A stretch of 64,000 nucleotides of DNA from Adineta vaga (lineage: Eukaryota; Rotifera): NCBI GenBank assembly GCA_021613535.1, contig CP075497.1, positions 11,594,001-11,658,000 of the forward strand, given 5' to 3'. Position 1 is the stretch's first letter. Every line of letters begins with the position of its first letter. This document shows positions 23,502 to 34,888 of the stretch, piece after piece. The notes beneath the pieces are model-generated. The model did not search any database and had not been told where the DNA came from. It saw nothing but the letters and a program-made list of their open reading frames with translations. The translations under genes were made by a program, and so were the position numbers.

Positions 23502-24419
23502 TCAAAGTTGGCTGATGACAAATGTCTCTGGAATAGCGCTTGAAACAATTGTTGTAAAAGGAAAATGAGGAGTCAATAAATTTGCTATTTGTTCTGCGTG
23601 TTGAATATTTCGAGCAAGACCAAAGACAGCCGAACCACTTCCACAAAGAAGAGCACGCAGAGCACCAGAAGTAACAATCATATCATATGCTTTAGCGATA
23701 GTTGGATAAGCAGCAAGTACAACAGATTCAAAGTCGTTGGAAAGGCTTGTGGTCAGTAGTTCATTGATATCTGTTGAATTTTGTTTATTGTTACATAGAT
23801 GAGAAAGAAGTTGTTCAGTACTTGTACCAGGTTGCCTGTTTTGAATCGAGTCAAGAAGTGCATATGCATGCGCCGTTGATACACCTGTATCGGGACGCAC
23901 GATTACTCCATAAAGAGAAGGTAATTCAAAATTGAGCGACTCAATAATTTCACCATGACCACGCATACGTACTGGCTTTTCTGCCAGAAAAAGTGAAACA
24001 TCAGAACCAAGACGAGCTGCCATTGCCATTAGTGTTCGTTGATCAATAATATTATTAAAGTGAGTATTTAAAGCGCGTAAAACAGCCGCCGCATTACTAC
24101 TTCCACCACCAAGCCCTGCTTCAGCTGGTATACGCTTGTACAATTCTATTTTAATATGACAAGGTTTATCGATACGCTCAAGGTACATGTCAGCTGCTCG
24201 ATAGGCTAAATTTCGATTATCAATAGGTAGTTGAGAATCATTGCATGTTAATGTAATAGAATTTTTGTTGTCAGCTGGTTCAATATAGATACGCAGTTCA
24301 TCAGCTGGTTCACCAAATGGAACAACAAGCGAGTCAAGACTGTGATAAATATCGGTTGATTCCTTTTTATTGAATACATCCAATGTTAAATTGATTTTAC
24401 ATGGTGCACGAAGAAACAT
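23502..24419 (-). CDS. ispE: 4-diphosphocytidyl-2-C-methyl-D-erythritol kinase
   Basis: Intron-free 305-aa GHMP kinase. IspE phosphorylates CDP-ME with ATP, the step just before IspF. Motifs in order: N-terminal 'APCKINLTLDV' with the conserved Lys8, the ATP loop 'IPAEAGLGGGSSNAAA' (98-113), 'RLGSDVSLFL' with catalytic Asp140, and the C-terminal GHMP motif 'LCGSGSAVFGL'. Length is normal for IspE. No transit or signal peptide is seen. Animals normally make isoprenoids by the mevalonate pathway and lack both enzymes, so horizontal acquisition is the likely origin; base composition is AT-rich but somewhat richer in GC by eye than neighbouring spacers. Start chosen at the ATG eight codons before the conserved Lys region, as in bacterial members. 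Confidence 0.93.
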   Translation of the reverse strand: MFLRAPCKINLTLDVFNKKESTDIYHSLDSLVVPFGEPADELRIYIEPADNKNSITLTCNDSQLPIDNRNLAYRAADMYLERIDKPCHIKIELYKRIPAEAGLGGGSSNAAAVLRALNTHFNNIIDQRTLMAMAARLGSDVSLFLAEKPVRMRGHGEIIESLNFELPSLYGVIVRPDTGVSTAHAYALLDSIQNRQPGTSTEQLLSHLCNNKQNSTDINELLTTSLSNDFESVVLAAYPTIAKAYDMIVTSGALRALLCGSGSAVFGLARNIQHAEQIANLLTPHFPFTTIVSSAIPETFVISQL

Positions 24420-25582
24420 GGTGATACCAATCCGATATTCGTCTGCGCTCGTTCTTCCTGTTACTGTCGAGAATGTGAATATAAAGAGGAAAAAAAATCA
24501 AGTATTACATGTGCGTGTTTCATGTTGCTTTTTTCTCATATTTTAGTCGCCAATGAAAGGTGAACATATACCAGAATCATAAGGAACCAATGCCATCTAC
24601 ACTCATCAATACTATGTATTGTAGTTGTTTTTTTACTCGTACTAAAATTAAAGAGAAGATCATGATATAAAGTTACCATTCAAGTGAGATATTTGCATTC
24701 ATAAAAGAAAAGCAAATAAACAAAAAGTTGAGTTGAACAAAAGCACTGTAATTAATGTTTTCAAGCTTAAAAACTAGTATGATTCTATTCCTTCTTCGTA
24801 CTTTAATTTCAACAAAAAAGATGAAGTTTACATAGTTTTCATATGTATCTCTTTTATTTCATACTAAAAAAGATTTGTCAGGCGACTGCCGTTATGTATG
24901 AACATGTAAAAGAAAAAGTCAAACATAACAAAATAAAAATCGATGGGACAAGAATATGAAACAGAATACAAAGTAAGAAGGTTCGGTTTTTTTAGATGCT
25001 CTGTGCGTAAAATCCATTACTATTCATTACAACTCCAGATCTCATTGTAGTGATAGAACAAATACCTTTGATACGAGAACGATAAAACTCACAGTTAATT
25101 CAGAAAAAGAGTAATTGATTTACAGAAGACAATTACACATCCATCTCTAATTTATCCTATGATTGTCTGATGATTTAAACTTAAATTTCTAGAATTATCT
25201 TTATTTCTGAATTAATACTGAAATTTTTCGAGTCTAAATAAGATAAGGATAGCACTGGCAAATGTTCTTTGAGGCAAAATAGTAGAATTATTTTGCATAG
25301 TTTTTATTGATTGTGTATTATTTCGAACCTACCGTGAAACACCTCCCTCTTCTTCATTAGAGCTGAATAGATACAGTTCACCTGATCTCCCGATAGGATG
25401 AGTAGAATCTGATAAAACAGTAGAAAAACCGAAGAGATAAATACTATCTCGGTTCGTTTTCACTTCTTAGTTTGAAAATGCTTTACAGTGATGATTAACT
25501 ATTTAGAAAATGAAAAAAGTCTAATAAAAAATAGTTTAAGCTATATATTATAATACAATTAGACTATAGTTATTGTTCTGTT
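24420..25582. other. Spacer between ispE promoter side and oxidase 3' end
   Basis: Contains the presumed ispE promoter and the oxidase 3' UTR. No open frame with coding texture, no RNA gene and no repeat recognised. Confidence 0.5.
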
Positions 25583-28353
25583 TTAAAATCCCGGTTCATG
25601 TCGAAAGGTAAACCTCAATTCATCACAATGACGTTTTATTTCAGCAGCCATGATTGCATTTCCAGTAAAGAATACAGCCGTCGATTTATGTTCAGTTTTA
25701 AATTTTGAAAATAATAATTTCCATGGTGGTCGTCCAACATGTGTCGGTGATTTCAATAGTGTATGCATGTCTTGTTGTTGCATTGCTGCATACATATTCG
25801 CAACAAGATCATAAGGAAGATGTTCCAACATTGCACGTTCATTCCTGCGTAATGATGTACAATACAAATGAATATCAAGATATCTGGATGATGATTGATT
25901 GTTGACCAGGGTTTGTCGTTGTAGTAGAAAGAGTTCTTAAATAGTTTTCTTGTTCGTTTTCAAATTCGTTGAGAATATTACGAAACCAGGAAAAGTTACC
26001 AACTTCACGATTAATCCATATAAAATCAACTTTTTTCAATTTTTGACTATTTAATCTTTCATGATTATAACTGATTGTATCACAATTAGGACAAACACAT
26101 CTTTCTTTTTGTAATCGTTGAATTAAACTATCTAAAGCACTTATCGAAGGTGTTACTCCAATTCCAGCACCAATTAAAACCACATGTTCATGATCGAAGA
26201 TATACGATGTACAAGTACTAAATGGACCTTCAATACAAATAATCGCTTCGGGATCATCCGCTGAAAATCGAATTTCTCCGATGTCACTGTTCATATTCTG
26301 ATGACCATTCTCAAATGTTATATCTGTTAATTCAGTGGCTAAACGTTTATGAAAATGATCATAAACTTTCTTTGTCCAATTTTTTTGCTTCATTATATTC
26401 AATTGAATAATGTCTTTTCGTTCAGGTGAACTCGAGATTGTAAATGGATGCCATTCCGTTTTAGCTAGAAAATAGAAAATAAATTCGTTTTCTTCATATA
26501 GAAAATATATTTACCGATTTTTGGTAAACAGATGTTAATGTAATTTCCTGTTCGAAAATTAAAACGTACTGGTCGTTCGATAATTAATGTTAAAAGATTA
26601 TTATATTCAAATCGAATTAATCTTAAACGTGTTCGACCATAACTTGATGAATATCGTTTGAGAGAATAGATTTTTTCCAAGAATAAAAGTGTCATTGGTC
26701 CAATTGCCCATTTCCAAAAATCTGGTGCATGAATAACAAGAAGAATAAATATTGGCCAAAATAAATAATGAGTATATTGAAATAAGAAATAAAAACCAGA
26801 TCGTTGTCGAATACATTGTAATGCAAATATAAACATAATCATCAATAAAACAAATAAAATATCTCCCGTAATTGGAGCAGAATGACCAACCCAACCAATT
26901 TCAGCAGCTGTTGTAAACATTGCTCGGGGCCATGAAAGTTCTAAATCAAAACATACACTAATTATACAAAGATACAGATCAATTCTTACCCTCTGTATGT
27001 GTAGCAAAATGAATCGTATGACCCAAACTATGTACCATAGCAGATATGAATAACATGGTTCCGACAAGACGATGTCCATCAATATGATCATCAACTGGAA
27101 TAATTAAACGAAGATAATGATATTTTCGTATAAATGTCATAATTTGTTTGAGCATGAGAGTAACTGCGACGAAATAATTAAAGTTAATCAACATTCCACC
27201 AACACGAGCAAACACTCGCCATACAGAAGTATTTTGAATAATAATAGTTCGATAAATACATACATAGATAATCAATATGATTTGTATTAGAAAATAAATA
27301 GCAAGAAAAGTTAAACGATTGATATTATTTTTGATATACATCCAACAACGTTGAAACCACGTTATTTCTTTTTCTTCTTCTTTGTCTTGATCGGGGATAC
27401 TAATAAGATAAAGAGATTTTAATACATCAGGATTTTGTTGAAGATTTCGATAGAATTGATTGAAATTGATTTCTTCGTGTTGACTTTCATGTTGAGTTGT
27501 TGGGAAAATCCCTTGCAGAAAGGTATCGACAACTTCTTTATGATGTTCATCATTTTTAAAGATTTTAAACTCAGATGAATAATTTTCATAAAACAAACGA
27601 ATCTCTTCCATTGTTATAATATTATCATTATTACTATCGAAGAGTTTAAATAATATTAAGGCTTTTACAGACATAGGTGAAGTCCAGAGAGCACGAGCGA
27701 TACGAATTATATCAGTACCTAAGATTTGATTATTTTCAAATGCAGATTCTAAATCAAATACCATTAATAGACGTCGACCTAGACGAAAAATAATCGAAAT
27801 TAGTTAACAAAAATTCAATAACATACTAAGCATGAATTTGACTTGAAACATACGGCCGAATTCTTCAATAGTAAAAGTTTTTGTACTAATATCTGAAGCA
27901 AAATATTTCTTAAAATATTGCCGATGTTGATCAGAGATTGGTTCACGAAATAGTTCACGAAACTGATGACTAACCACTCGCTCAGATGGAACACTTAGAG
28001 TAGATTTCGTTCTAGAAATATTTCAATAAAATCGCAATGAATTGATTTAAGATTACACTTACGAGAACAATCTTGATACGGCAGCACGCGAAAATCTTCC
28101 TCGAAGATAACTTTTTTGACTTCGTAATACAGGAGCTGGGTTTTCTCTCGATTCATCCTGTAAATCAATTGTTCTACCAATAATAGATCCGTGAGATTTT
28201 TCCCTTAAAAGAAAAACAATCGAATTAAATCGCGTTTAATTAATCATAGTTCCAATAGTTGCAAAGAAAAATAAGGATATTCTTTCGTTAAGTTCTTTAT
28301 TACGATTAACTTTTTTTGCAAAGGATAAAAAACGTCGGTGATATAACTTACAT
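25583..28353 (-). CDS. NADPH oxidase, Nox5-like with EF-hand; last part frameshifted
   Basis: Exons (minus): 28352-28353 (the AT of a split ATG), 28063-28203, 27827-28011, 26990-27778, 26515-26940, and 26464 downwards; phases agree at every junction. An EF-hand loop is visible ('DSNNDNIITMEEI'), then membrane helices with haem-region histidines in 'VHSLGHTIHFATH' and 'THYLFWPIFILLVIH', the FAD motif 'HPFTISSSPE' and the NADPH motif 'GAGIGVTP'. The C-terminal part ('YLDIHLYCTS ... GRPPW ... VFFTG ... HCDELRFTF') is present to 25583 but in frame +1 relative to the upstream part, which stops at 25875; no usable intron bridges this. Nox enzymes make superoxide across membranes using cytosolic NADPH; the EF-hand suggests Ca2+ control. 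An alternative in-frame start is the ATG at 28417-28419. Divergent from the cupin gene. Confidence 0.85.
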
Positions 28354-28423
28354 TCTTTTATTTATGTGTGAATGTTGTTCTCGATAATAATATTTTTGTG
28401 TGATGAAATTTATTCGCATGCAT

Positions 28424-28437
28424 CTATATATATAAAC
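28424..28437 (-). promoter_or_regulatory. Possible TATA box of the oxidase gene
   Basis: On the minus strand the bases read TTTATATATATAG. If used, transcription would start near 28400, after the upstream ATG at 28417-28419, which favours the start codon split between 28352-28353 and 28203. Confidence 0.35.
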
Positions 28438-28644
28438 GAGACGTACAAAAAAGAACGAACTTTTTTACGTTTCTCCCCCGGTGTCTGACTTTTTAAAAAT
28501 CACAGTCTTCACAAATGGAATAAATTTTACATAATTCGTGTGTGTCACTATCGATGAGTGATTTTTCAGAACTCTTCCACAACTGCCCTGATTTGTGACA
28601 TATAGAAAAAATATTTTCGCATTGTTTACTCAATCAAAAATACG

Positions 28645-28652
28645 TATAAATA
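28645..28652 (+). promoter_or_regulatory. TATA box of cupin copy 1
   Basis: TATAAATA about 62 bases before the ATG, with the identical motif in the second copy at 37059-37066. Confidence 0.6.
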
Positions 28653-28713
28653 CTACAACATCAAACGGTTAATTTCATTTTCTCAACAATATTCAAACAG
28701 TTTCTCATTTACA

Positions 28714-29508
28714 ATGGCTTTAGTTGAATTTTTATGCTATTTGACAGTTTTCGCCGATGCTGCCGTGTGTCAACGACTGTTGAACAGCACTGCTGCTAAT
28801 GCTACCACCACAATGATGTCAACAACAACCACAGCAAATCTTTCAAATCCATTGGCACCATCACGATTAGAATCAATCAAAAACTCTAACACCGAATTAC
28901 GTCTTCTATCAAAAATGAATCCATCCGATTTCGTTTTCGATTTCAACAATGCAACAACAGGCGTCTCAAGAGGCACCGGTGGTCGTACAGTTTCTGCAAA
29001 TGTAAGTTTCTCTGAATTGTTCTATTGATTTGATATGAAACTTAATTTTATTTAGGCAAATAACTTTCCGGGCGTCATCGGTCATGGTATTGCAATGACA
29101 GTTGGTTTCCTAGGTCCATGTGGAATGAATCTTCCACACACCCATCCTCGTGCAACAGAAATCAATTATTCTGTTGATGGTCATTTTCAAATTGGATTTT
29201 ATCAAGAAAACGGTGCTGCTTTTATTATGAACGAATTACACAGTGGTCAAGTGGCCGTTTTTCCCAAAGGTGCTATCCATTTCGAACAAAATCTAAATTG
29301 TCAACCAGCAACATTTGTAGCTGCATTTAATCATGAAGATCCAGGAGTATTAACTATTGCTAATGCATTTTTTGGTTCAATACCAGCTACAGTTGTTGGT
29401 GCTAGTCTTGGTGGATTAAATATCTCAACGATCGAAGACATTCGTATGCAAGTTGCCGAAAATCCAGCAGTTGGTATTGCTGAATGTCGGCGACGATGTA
29501 ATCTTTAG
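28714..29508 (+). CDS. Secreted germin-like cupin, copy 1
   Basis: Two exons, 28714-29001 and 29056-29508 (246 aa). N-terminal signal peptide (MALVEFLCYLTVFADAAVC), a Thr-rich segment with N-glycosylation sites, then a single cupin. Cupin motif 1 is 'HTHPRATEINYSVDG' (two His and a Glu, metal ligands) and motif 2 is 'GQVAVFPKGAIHFEQNLN' (third His), the pattern of plant germin-like and slime-mould spherulin proteins. Those bind Mn and act as oxalate oxidase or superoxide dismutase; which activity applies here cannot be told. The protein ends with a Cys pair (ECRRRCNL). Germin-type cupins are not typical of animals, so transfer from a non-animal is likely, followed by gain of an intron. Shares a short divergent promoter with the NADPH oxidase. 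Confidence 0.88.
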
Positions 29509-32453
29509 ACTATCGGATAACAACTAAATGAGCAGTATTGTGTTTTGTATCTCAATTAATTATTTTTTCTTTTGAATAATAAATAAACAAACTCATTCAG
29601 CTTCATGTTCAAGTTTTCATCTCTGACTCAAAAGTAACTGTAGGAAGAATGTGGCCTTGATGCAAAGTAAACATACTTAAAGGCACGCAGAACAGACATA
29701 GAATACAAAAAAATCATAAACACTTTGTTTTTGAAATTTCCCCGAAAAAGTGATTGTTGTGGATTTGTATATTAATAACAATTTTCAAAGGAAGAACGAA
29801 AAGATCCATGATTTTGCAATAACACAAGAACGTGTTGTTGTTGCTTTTTCGGAACATTGACACTTCTTTCATCGCTATGCAACATAGAAGAAACAAATGT
29901 TGTATGCCATAATGTCATTCTTAGAAGTAGAATAATGCAAGAACATTCATTGAATCATCCTGTCTAAAAGAAGTGAATTATCTTATATGAAAAATTTTCT
30001 TTTATTTAACTTTGAGGGTGGGTGTTGTTAGAAATATCGTGCCACGATGGTCATTTCACTAGTCGATGATCTGGCCTCTCGTCTTAATACATTCTTGATT
30101 TTGTTCGTTTTCAAGCAAGATTTTGGTCGTCTTTAAGCCATACCTGATTTTTTTAATCCCAAAGGGAAACAATTTCATGAGCATTTCGAAAGATTCTTGG
30201 GGTTTATTATCATCATCAGTATATGTCAAATGTATTTGTATATATTTATTAGTTTACTATGAAATTTTGCTGCAGTTACAAATATTGAAAGAAATTGAAA
30301 GAAATATCGAAAATACATAAAAACAAACGAAATTGACGATTTAAATTTATATTAAATCAACAGAGCGTTTGAGTATCTCTACTCATTTCCAGTATCCACC
30401 ATTATTTCGATTTATTCAACAGAACCTATTCAACACTATTATTCTTGATCTATTTTATCTATTCAATTATATTAAAACTCGATAATAATATTATATATTC
30501 CCAAAAGCATGTTACTAAATCTTTCTATTGGTGATGATAAAAAACTATTCTCAAGAATTTCAAACTTCCGTGTATTGATACATATGATCACAAAAGGAAC
30601 TAAATGAAAAGAATTGCACCGCGACACATAATAATCGTCTCAAGTTAGTAACATTTAGTTTTTCTTCTTTTCGCAGTATGTCTACTTTTGTTTTAGATAC
30701 ATCGTGAAATTGACTTCAAGATATGAACAAAGTCATTTTTTATTTCATGTTAAACATGAAAAATGCATTTCCTTATTTTATAAATCAACATTCAATTTTA
30801 TCAGAACTTTCTCAAGAACGAATATCAGCAAAAAAGATGAGTCACTGGAAAAGTTTACTTATGCAACTCTTGCATACTTTGTTTGTGATGATCTGTATTC
30901 GACAAGTAAAAGATTCCATAAGTCAAATTGATTTTTTGAAGTAAACCAGATACCAGTTACATTTATTTATATGCATCGATACTATCATGAATACTTCATT
31001 ATTCTATTTTTATTGCCCCTTGCGGATTCACTATTTGATAATGAACAGATGAATTATCGGGGAAAATCCATGATAACCGTATGAGAAAGCCTCTATTATC
31101 TTCATAAACCGATTTTAAGAAATGAAATGTTTTGGTAAGCATCTGCGAGAATCAATATATATGTACAGCATTTGTTCTTTGTCGATTCAATCATGGATAA
31201 AATTTTATTTTAGACCAATGATGATATAATACATATTGCTAAAGAGCTACTGAGATAAATGACAAAAAATACAGAAACATCCGTTATAATAACCAATGAT
31301 GTTGGTCCAATTATTTTGGCATGCAGTAAGATTGATGAAAAGCTAGTTGCTTTTCAAACAGAATATGCTGTGAAAGAATTCAATATCAAACGGTCACCAA
31401 GGATTGCTGACACCACTGAATGTGGTAGTGCCTTCTATATCTCTTTCTCAAGGTTAGTTATCGTTTAAACAACAACATTAGGATTGTATTCCTGACTATT
31501 TCAAATTTAATCTAATCCTATTTTAGAATGTAAGCCGACATTTTATCTGTACTTGATTTTTACCAACTAATATTCAACCGACTTAATATTTACAATTGAA
31601 TGTTGAATTGAAAATACAACGAAACGAGCACACTGAAACGAAATTTCTATACAATTTTCTGTCTTTTCATATAATCAAAACAGATTTACATATGATTTTA
31701 TGAGTAGAAAGAACAATGAAATCTACAATATTTTTTAAGTTATATGAGATCGAATGAAAGATATATCCTTCAATATTTGTTATACTATCATCATGTGAAT
31801 TTTTGAAAAATTATTAATTTCTTTTTGATCACGGTCCTATCTGAGTGACGTTTAAAACTAACAGAAAACGGATGAAATTTGCAAATCTTTTTTTTTAGCA
31901 TTCCAGTCATTAATAAAATATTCCTTTGAAAATCAAATGATAATAAATGAAAGTAAAAAGAAGTAATTTCTGCTTTAATTTTGATTCATAATTCTTATTC
32001 AGAGTTTTCTCCAAGAATCTTTATACGATTGTCGTATCAGAAAATAAAGCATTTTGTAGGTGGAAAGAATCACACAACTATCGAGAATAATTTTCCATCA
32101 CCTTTTATTACAAACACGTCATTGAGATAAAAATGCCTGTGAAGAAAGCAACAACAATTTGTATGTCGTTGACCAATAGCAATAATTATATAATCTCCCG
32201 ATGACTATTGAGCAGGTGAACAATGAAGGGTCAAACAGACAGAAAAAATAAATTAACTCAAAGTTGTATCCTGCAATGCAATTGGTCTATTTTGACTTAA
32301 ATTGTCTATTCTCGACTATTTATTCGTTAATTAAGCTCTAATTCGACTGTTTTATTTCTGTCTATTTGCGGCCTAATGCTTTATGATACTTCTCACAATG
32401 TCTTTATATAAAAACGATGAACAATTTTCATTATCTAAACATTAAGATAAACC
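29509..32453. other. Spacer with duplicated cupin 3' flank and a possible gene remnant
   Basis: To 30013 the sequence is part of the cupin duplication (poly(A) signal AATAAATAAA near 29577). Beyond it I see no complete gene. Frames at 30704-30944 have chance-like composition. The piece at 31211-31468 is listed separately. Confidence 0.5.
31211..31468 (+). pseudogene. Possible decayed exon
   Basis: After an acceptor-like TTATTTTAG the frame reads 14 codons (TNDDIIHIAKELLR), a TAA, then ATG and 69 codons with balanced composition, followed by a donor-like AAG-GTTAGT near 31455. The end 'TTECGSAFYISFSR' faintly recalls the Cys-Gly-X-Ala-Phe pattern of small DUF3343 proteins, which I hold only as a guess. 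A real exon chain was not found around it. Confidence 0.2.
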
Positions 32454-34888
32454 ATGGCAACAACTTTGGAGGATCTCTCTGTTGAGTTATTCTATGAAGT
32501 ATTTACTTATTTTCAGTTTCATGAAGTGTTTAATATATTTTCTACTCTTAATTCGCGATTTGCTGTTATGATTAATAATATGCCACTTACGTCCGTTTAT
32601 TTGGGTTTGAACGGAATGAGCATATCAGTGACCGAATTTTATTATACACGTTTATCACAATTGAACAACTGCACTCGTCTTATTTCATTATGTATCTCTG
32701 ATACATTATCTATTACAAATGGTTTATGGTTATCATCATATCTATCTACATTTGTTAATCTTCGTCATTTATCTTTAATTGACATCAAACGTTCTTCTTT
32801 TGAACTGATTCTCAACTCACCGTCACCCATTAATTCTCTCATCGTGTTTAGTGTACGTTTTTCAAACTTATGGCGTGCTTCTTTTTCTTATATAGGTATA
32901 CCAGAAGGTGCTTACTATGAACGAATTTTTTATTTATTTCCATCATTACGCTTATGTCATTTATTGTTCTATCCGTATACACATTATACTCCAGACAGCC
33001 AATTCGTTCTTCCACCTGACAGAATTTTTATGCCTATCGAAGTCAGTCTTTTGAACGTACAATCACTTACAATTCAATGCTCGCCAAGCTTGTTATCATA
33101 TTTGTTTGAATATCTTCCCAAATTAGAACGACTCTACTACATACAAACTGGTTCTTGGCTACCTACAACACATCCATTAATACGTAATGATATTTTGTAA
33201 GTTTGTTTGTTTAATTTATTGCATATTTTAACCTACGAATTCAATGTAAAGTGTGTTGAAGAAAAGAAACTAGTTAAAAGTGACTTATTTGTCAACTGAT
33301 ACATAACATTTGCAGTAACTGATATTCTCTTTTAAAATACATCATTAGCAGCAATAGCGAGTACAACGATATATTTCGAGTTATTCTTGGAAAAGCTCTT
33401 TTCATTTCTTTGATGCATTAGTCCAGATGTAATCATTATATTCAATAAATCAATCCTGAAAGCTCAAAAGACAGCTCAGGTAATATCAGAAAACATTGTA
33501 GAGTATACTTACATAACTTCGAACAAATGCTTTTCGAAAAATGTTCGCGAAAACAAAGAAAAGTCAAAATGAGGATTCCCTCCACGCTGAAGAATGAAAC
33601 GGTGGAAAGTGTCCGAAATAAATGACTAGATAAGATTAGATATGGAAAGATTTGACTCATCGAGCAAGAACAATCTGTATAAATAAGTGTCTAATATTGA
33701 ATATAGCAATAAAAAGTCACGTGATACGATTGATGCATTTAATGCTGCAAAATGACCTTGTTCGTCTATTTTTCAGTGCAATCACTCCGATTAAAAAACA
33801 CATTGCTGCAAACCTACGTCGTCTTAACTTAAATTGGGAGGAATGTATTGATACAGCGAACACAATTAACAAGTTATTTGAGCGTGACGTTTTATTTTCA
33901 CTGATGAACTTCAGATTATTGGCGGGTATAGGTGGTCTTCATGTTCTTCACGATCTGTTGTCCATGCTTTCCAACCAATGTTCATATTCGTTTGATGTTA
34001 AATGGATTGTAGAAAATACAGTGTCATTATCAGAAACAAGCAGCGTCTTATCCGGTATGTTTCAACAGCTGAAGGGACCAGTGCCAATTGAATTAGAATT
34101 ATGTTTAGAAGAAAATATGTATCGTATTAGAGCTGTGACGTTACCAAAAATGGACAAGAACTTATGCGCCCATTTTTATCTTCATAATACTGTGCACAGG
34201 TATCAACAAACAGTTGTTTCTTTTATAACAAACATCTTTTTCTGAATTTAGTCAAAGTCGGTGGCCATATAACAGACCTGTCTTGAAAAGTCAGTTAGCA
34301 TATTGCAATGAGATTATTATGCGTGGAAACTATGATATAATCAATACTGAATTTGTTTCTTTTTCTCCATCTATTATTTTTTGGCATCAGATAACATCGC
34401 TCGATATTTCTCAACCATTCAATCCAACTCACCTTCATTGTCTTTTATCACAAACAATTAATCTACGCACTCTAGATTTGCATTTCAGACCAATACACGG
34501 CCCTGAATTTGATGTCGAAGATGAAAATTTAATCAATCTGTTCAACGATGTTTCTCTGTGTAATAAAATCATGTCAAATGGTCTACGACAACTCAACCTT
34601 TTTACTGGTTGGAACCAACCAAATTTGATAAAAACTGCTTATTTAATTGTCGAACGACTACCTGATTTGCACGTCTTGGAACTACATGGTGGTGATGAAC
34701 TGATTGAAATGTCACTTATACTTATCGAGGGCCTCAAAAAACTAAATTTTCTCGCTCTACGTTGCGGACTTGTAGATGAAAAACTATATGAGACAAGATT
34801 GCGTAATTCGCAGAGTTTAAATACTCGTCTTCTGAAAACAGAATTTTTTAAGATGAACTGTGAAGATACACTTTTCGTCTGGTTATAA
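32454..34888 (+). CDS. F-box/leucine-rich-repeat-like protein
   Basis: Three exons proposed: 32454-33196, 33717-34199, 34252-34888 (620 aa). The first 40 residues ('LEDLSVELFYEVFTYFQFHEVFNIF') fit an F-box, which would bind Skp1 in an SCF ubiquitin ligase. The remainder has irregular leucine-rich segments such as 'FVNLRHLSLIDI', 'LPKLERLYYI', 'TINLRTLDLHF' and 'LPDLHVLELHG'. Many such genes are known in bdelloids. The last intron (34200-34251) is convincing. The first intron is unusually long for this window (520 bases) and its acceptor (AATAAAAAG) was chosen mainly by phase, so the exon 1 to 2 junction is uncertain; the gene could also be broken there. Confidence 0.65.

Larger units (their letters stand above)
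28537..30013 (+). repeat. Segmental duplication, copy 1 (cupin block)
   Basis: About 1.47 kb is near-identical to 36955-38429, covering promoter, both exons, intron, 3' UTR and about 0.5 kb beyond. Similarity continues to the left at a lower level. The right border corresponds, in copy 2, to the stop codon region of the ZFAND1-like gene, so copy 1 carries only a few terminal bases of that gene. Confidence 0.9.

Noticed and set aside
22475-24419. ispE/ispF as bacterial contamination or a bacterial operon
   Set aside because: No bacterial operon spacing or ribosome sites, AT-rich composition fits the window, splice signals occur at ispF, and both flanks are spliced animal genes in one continuous sequence.
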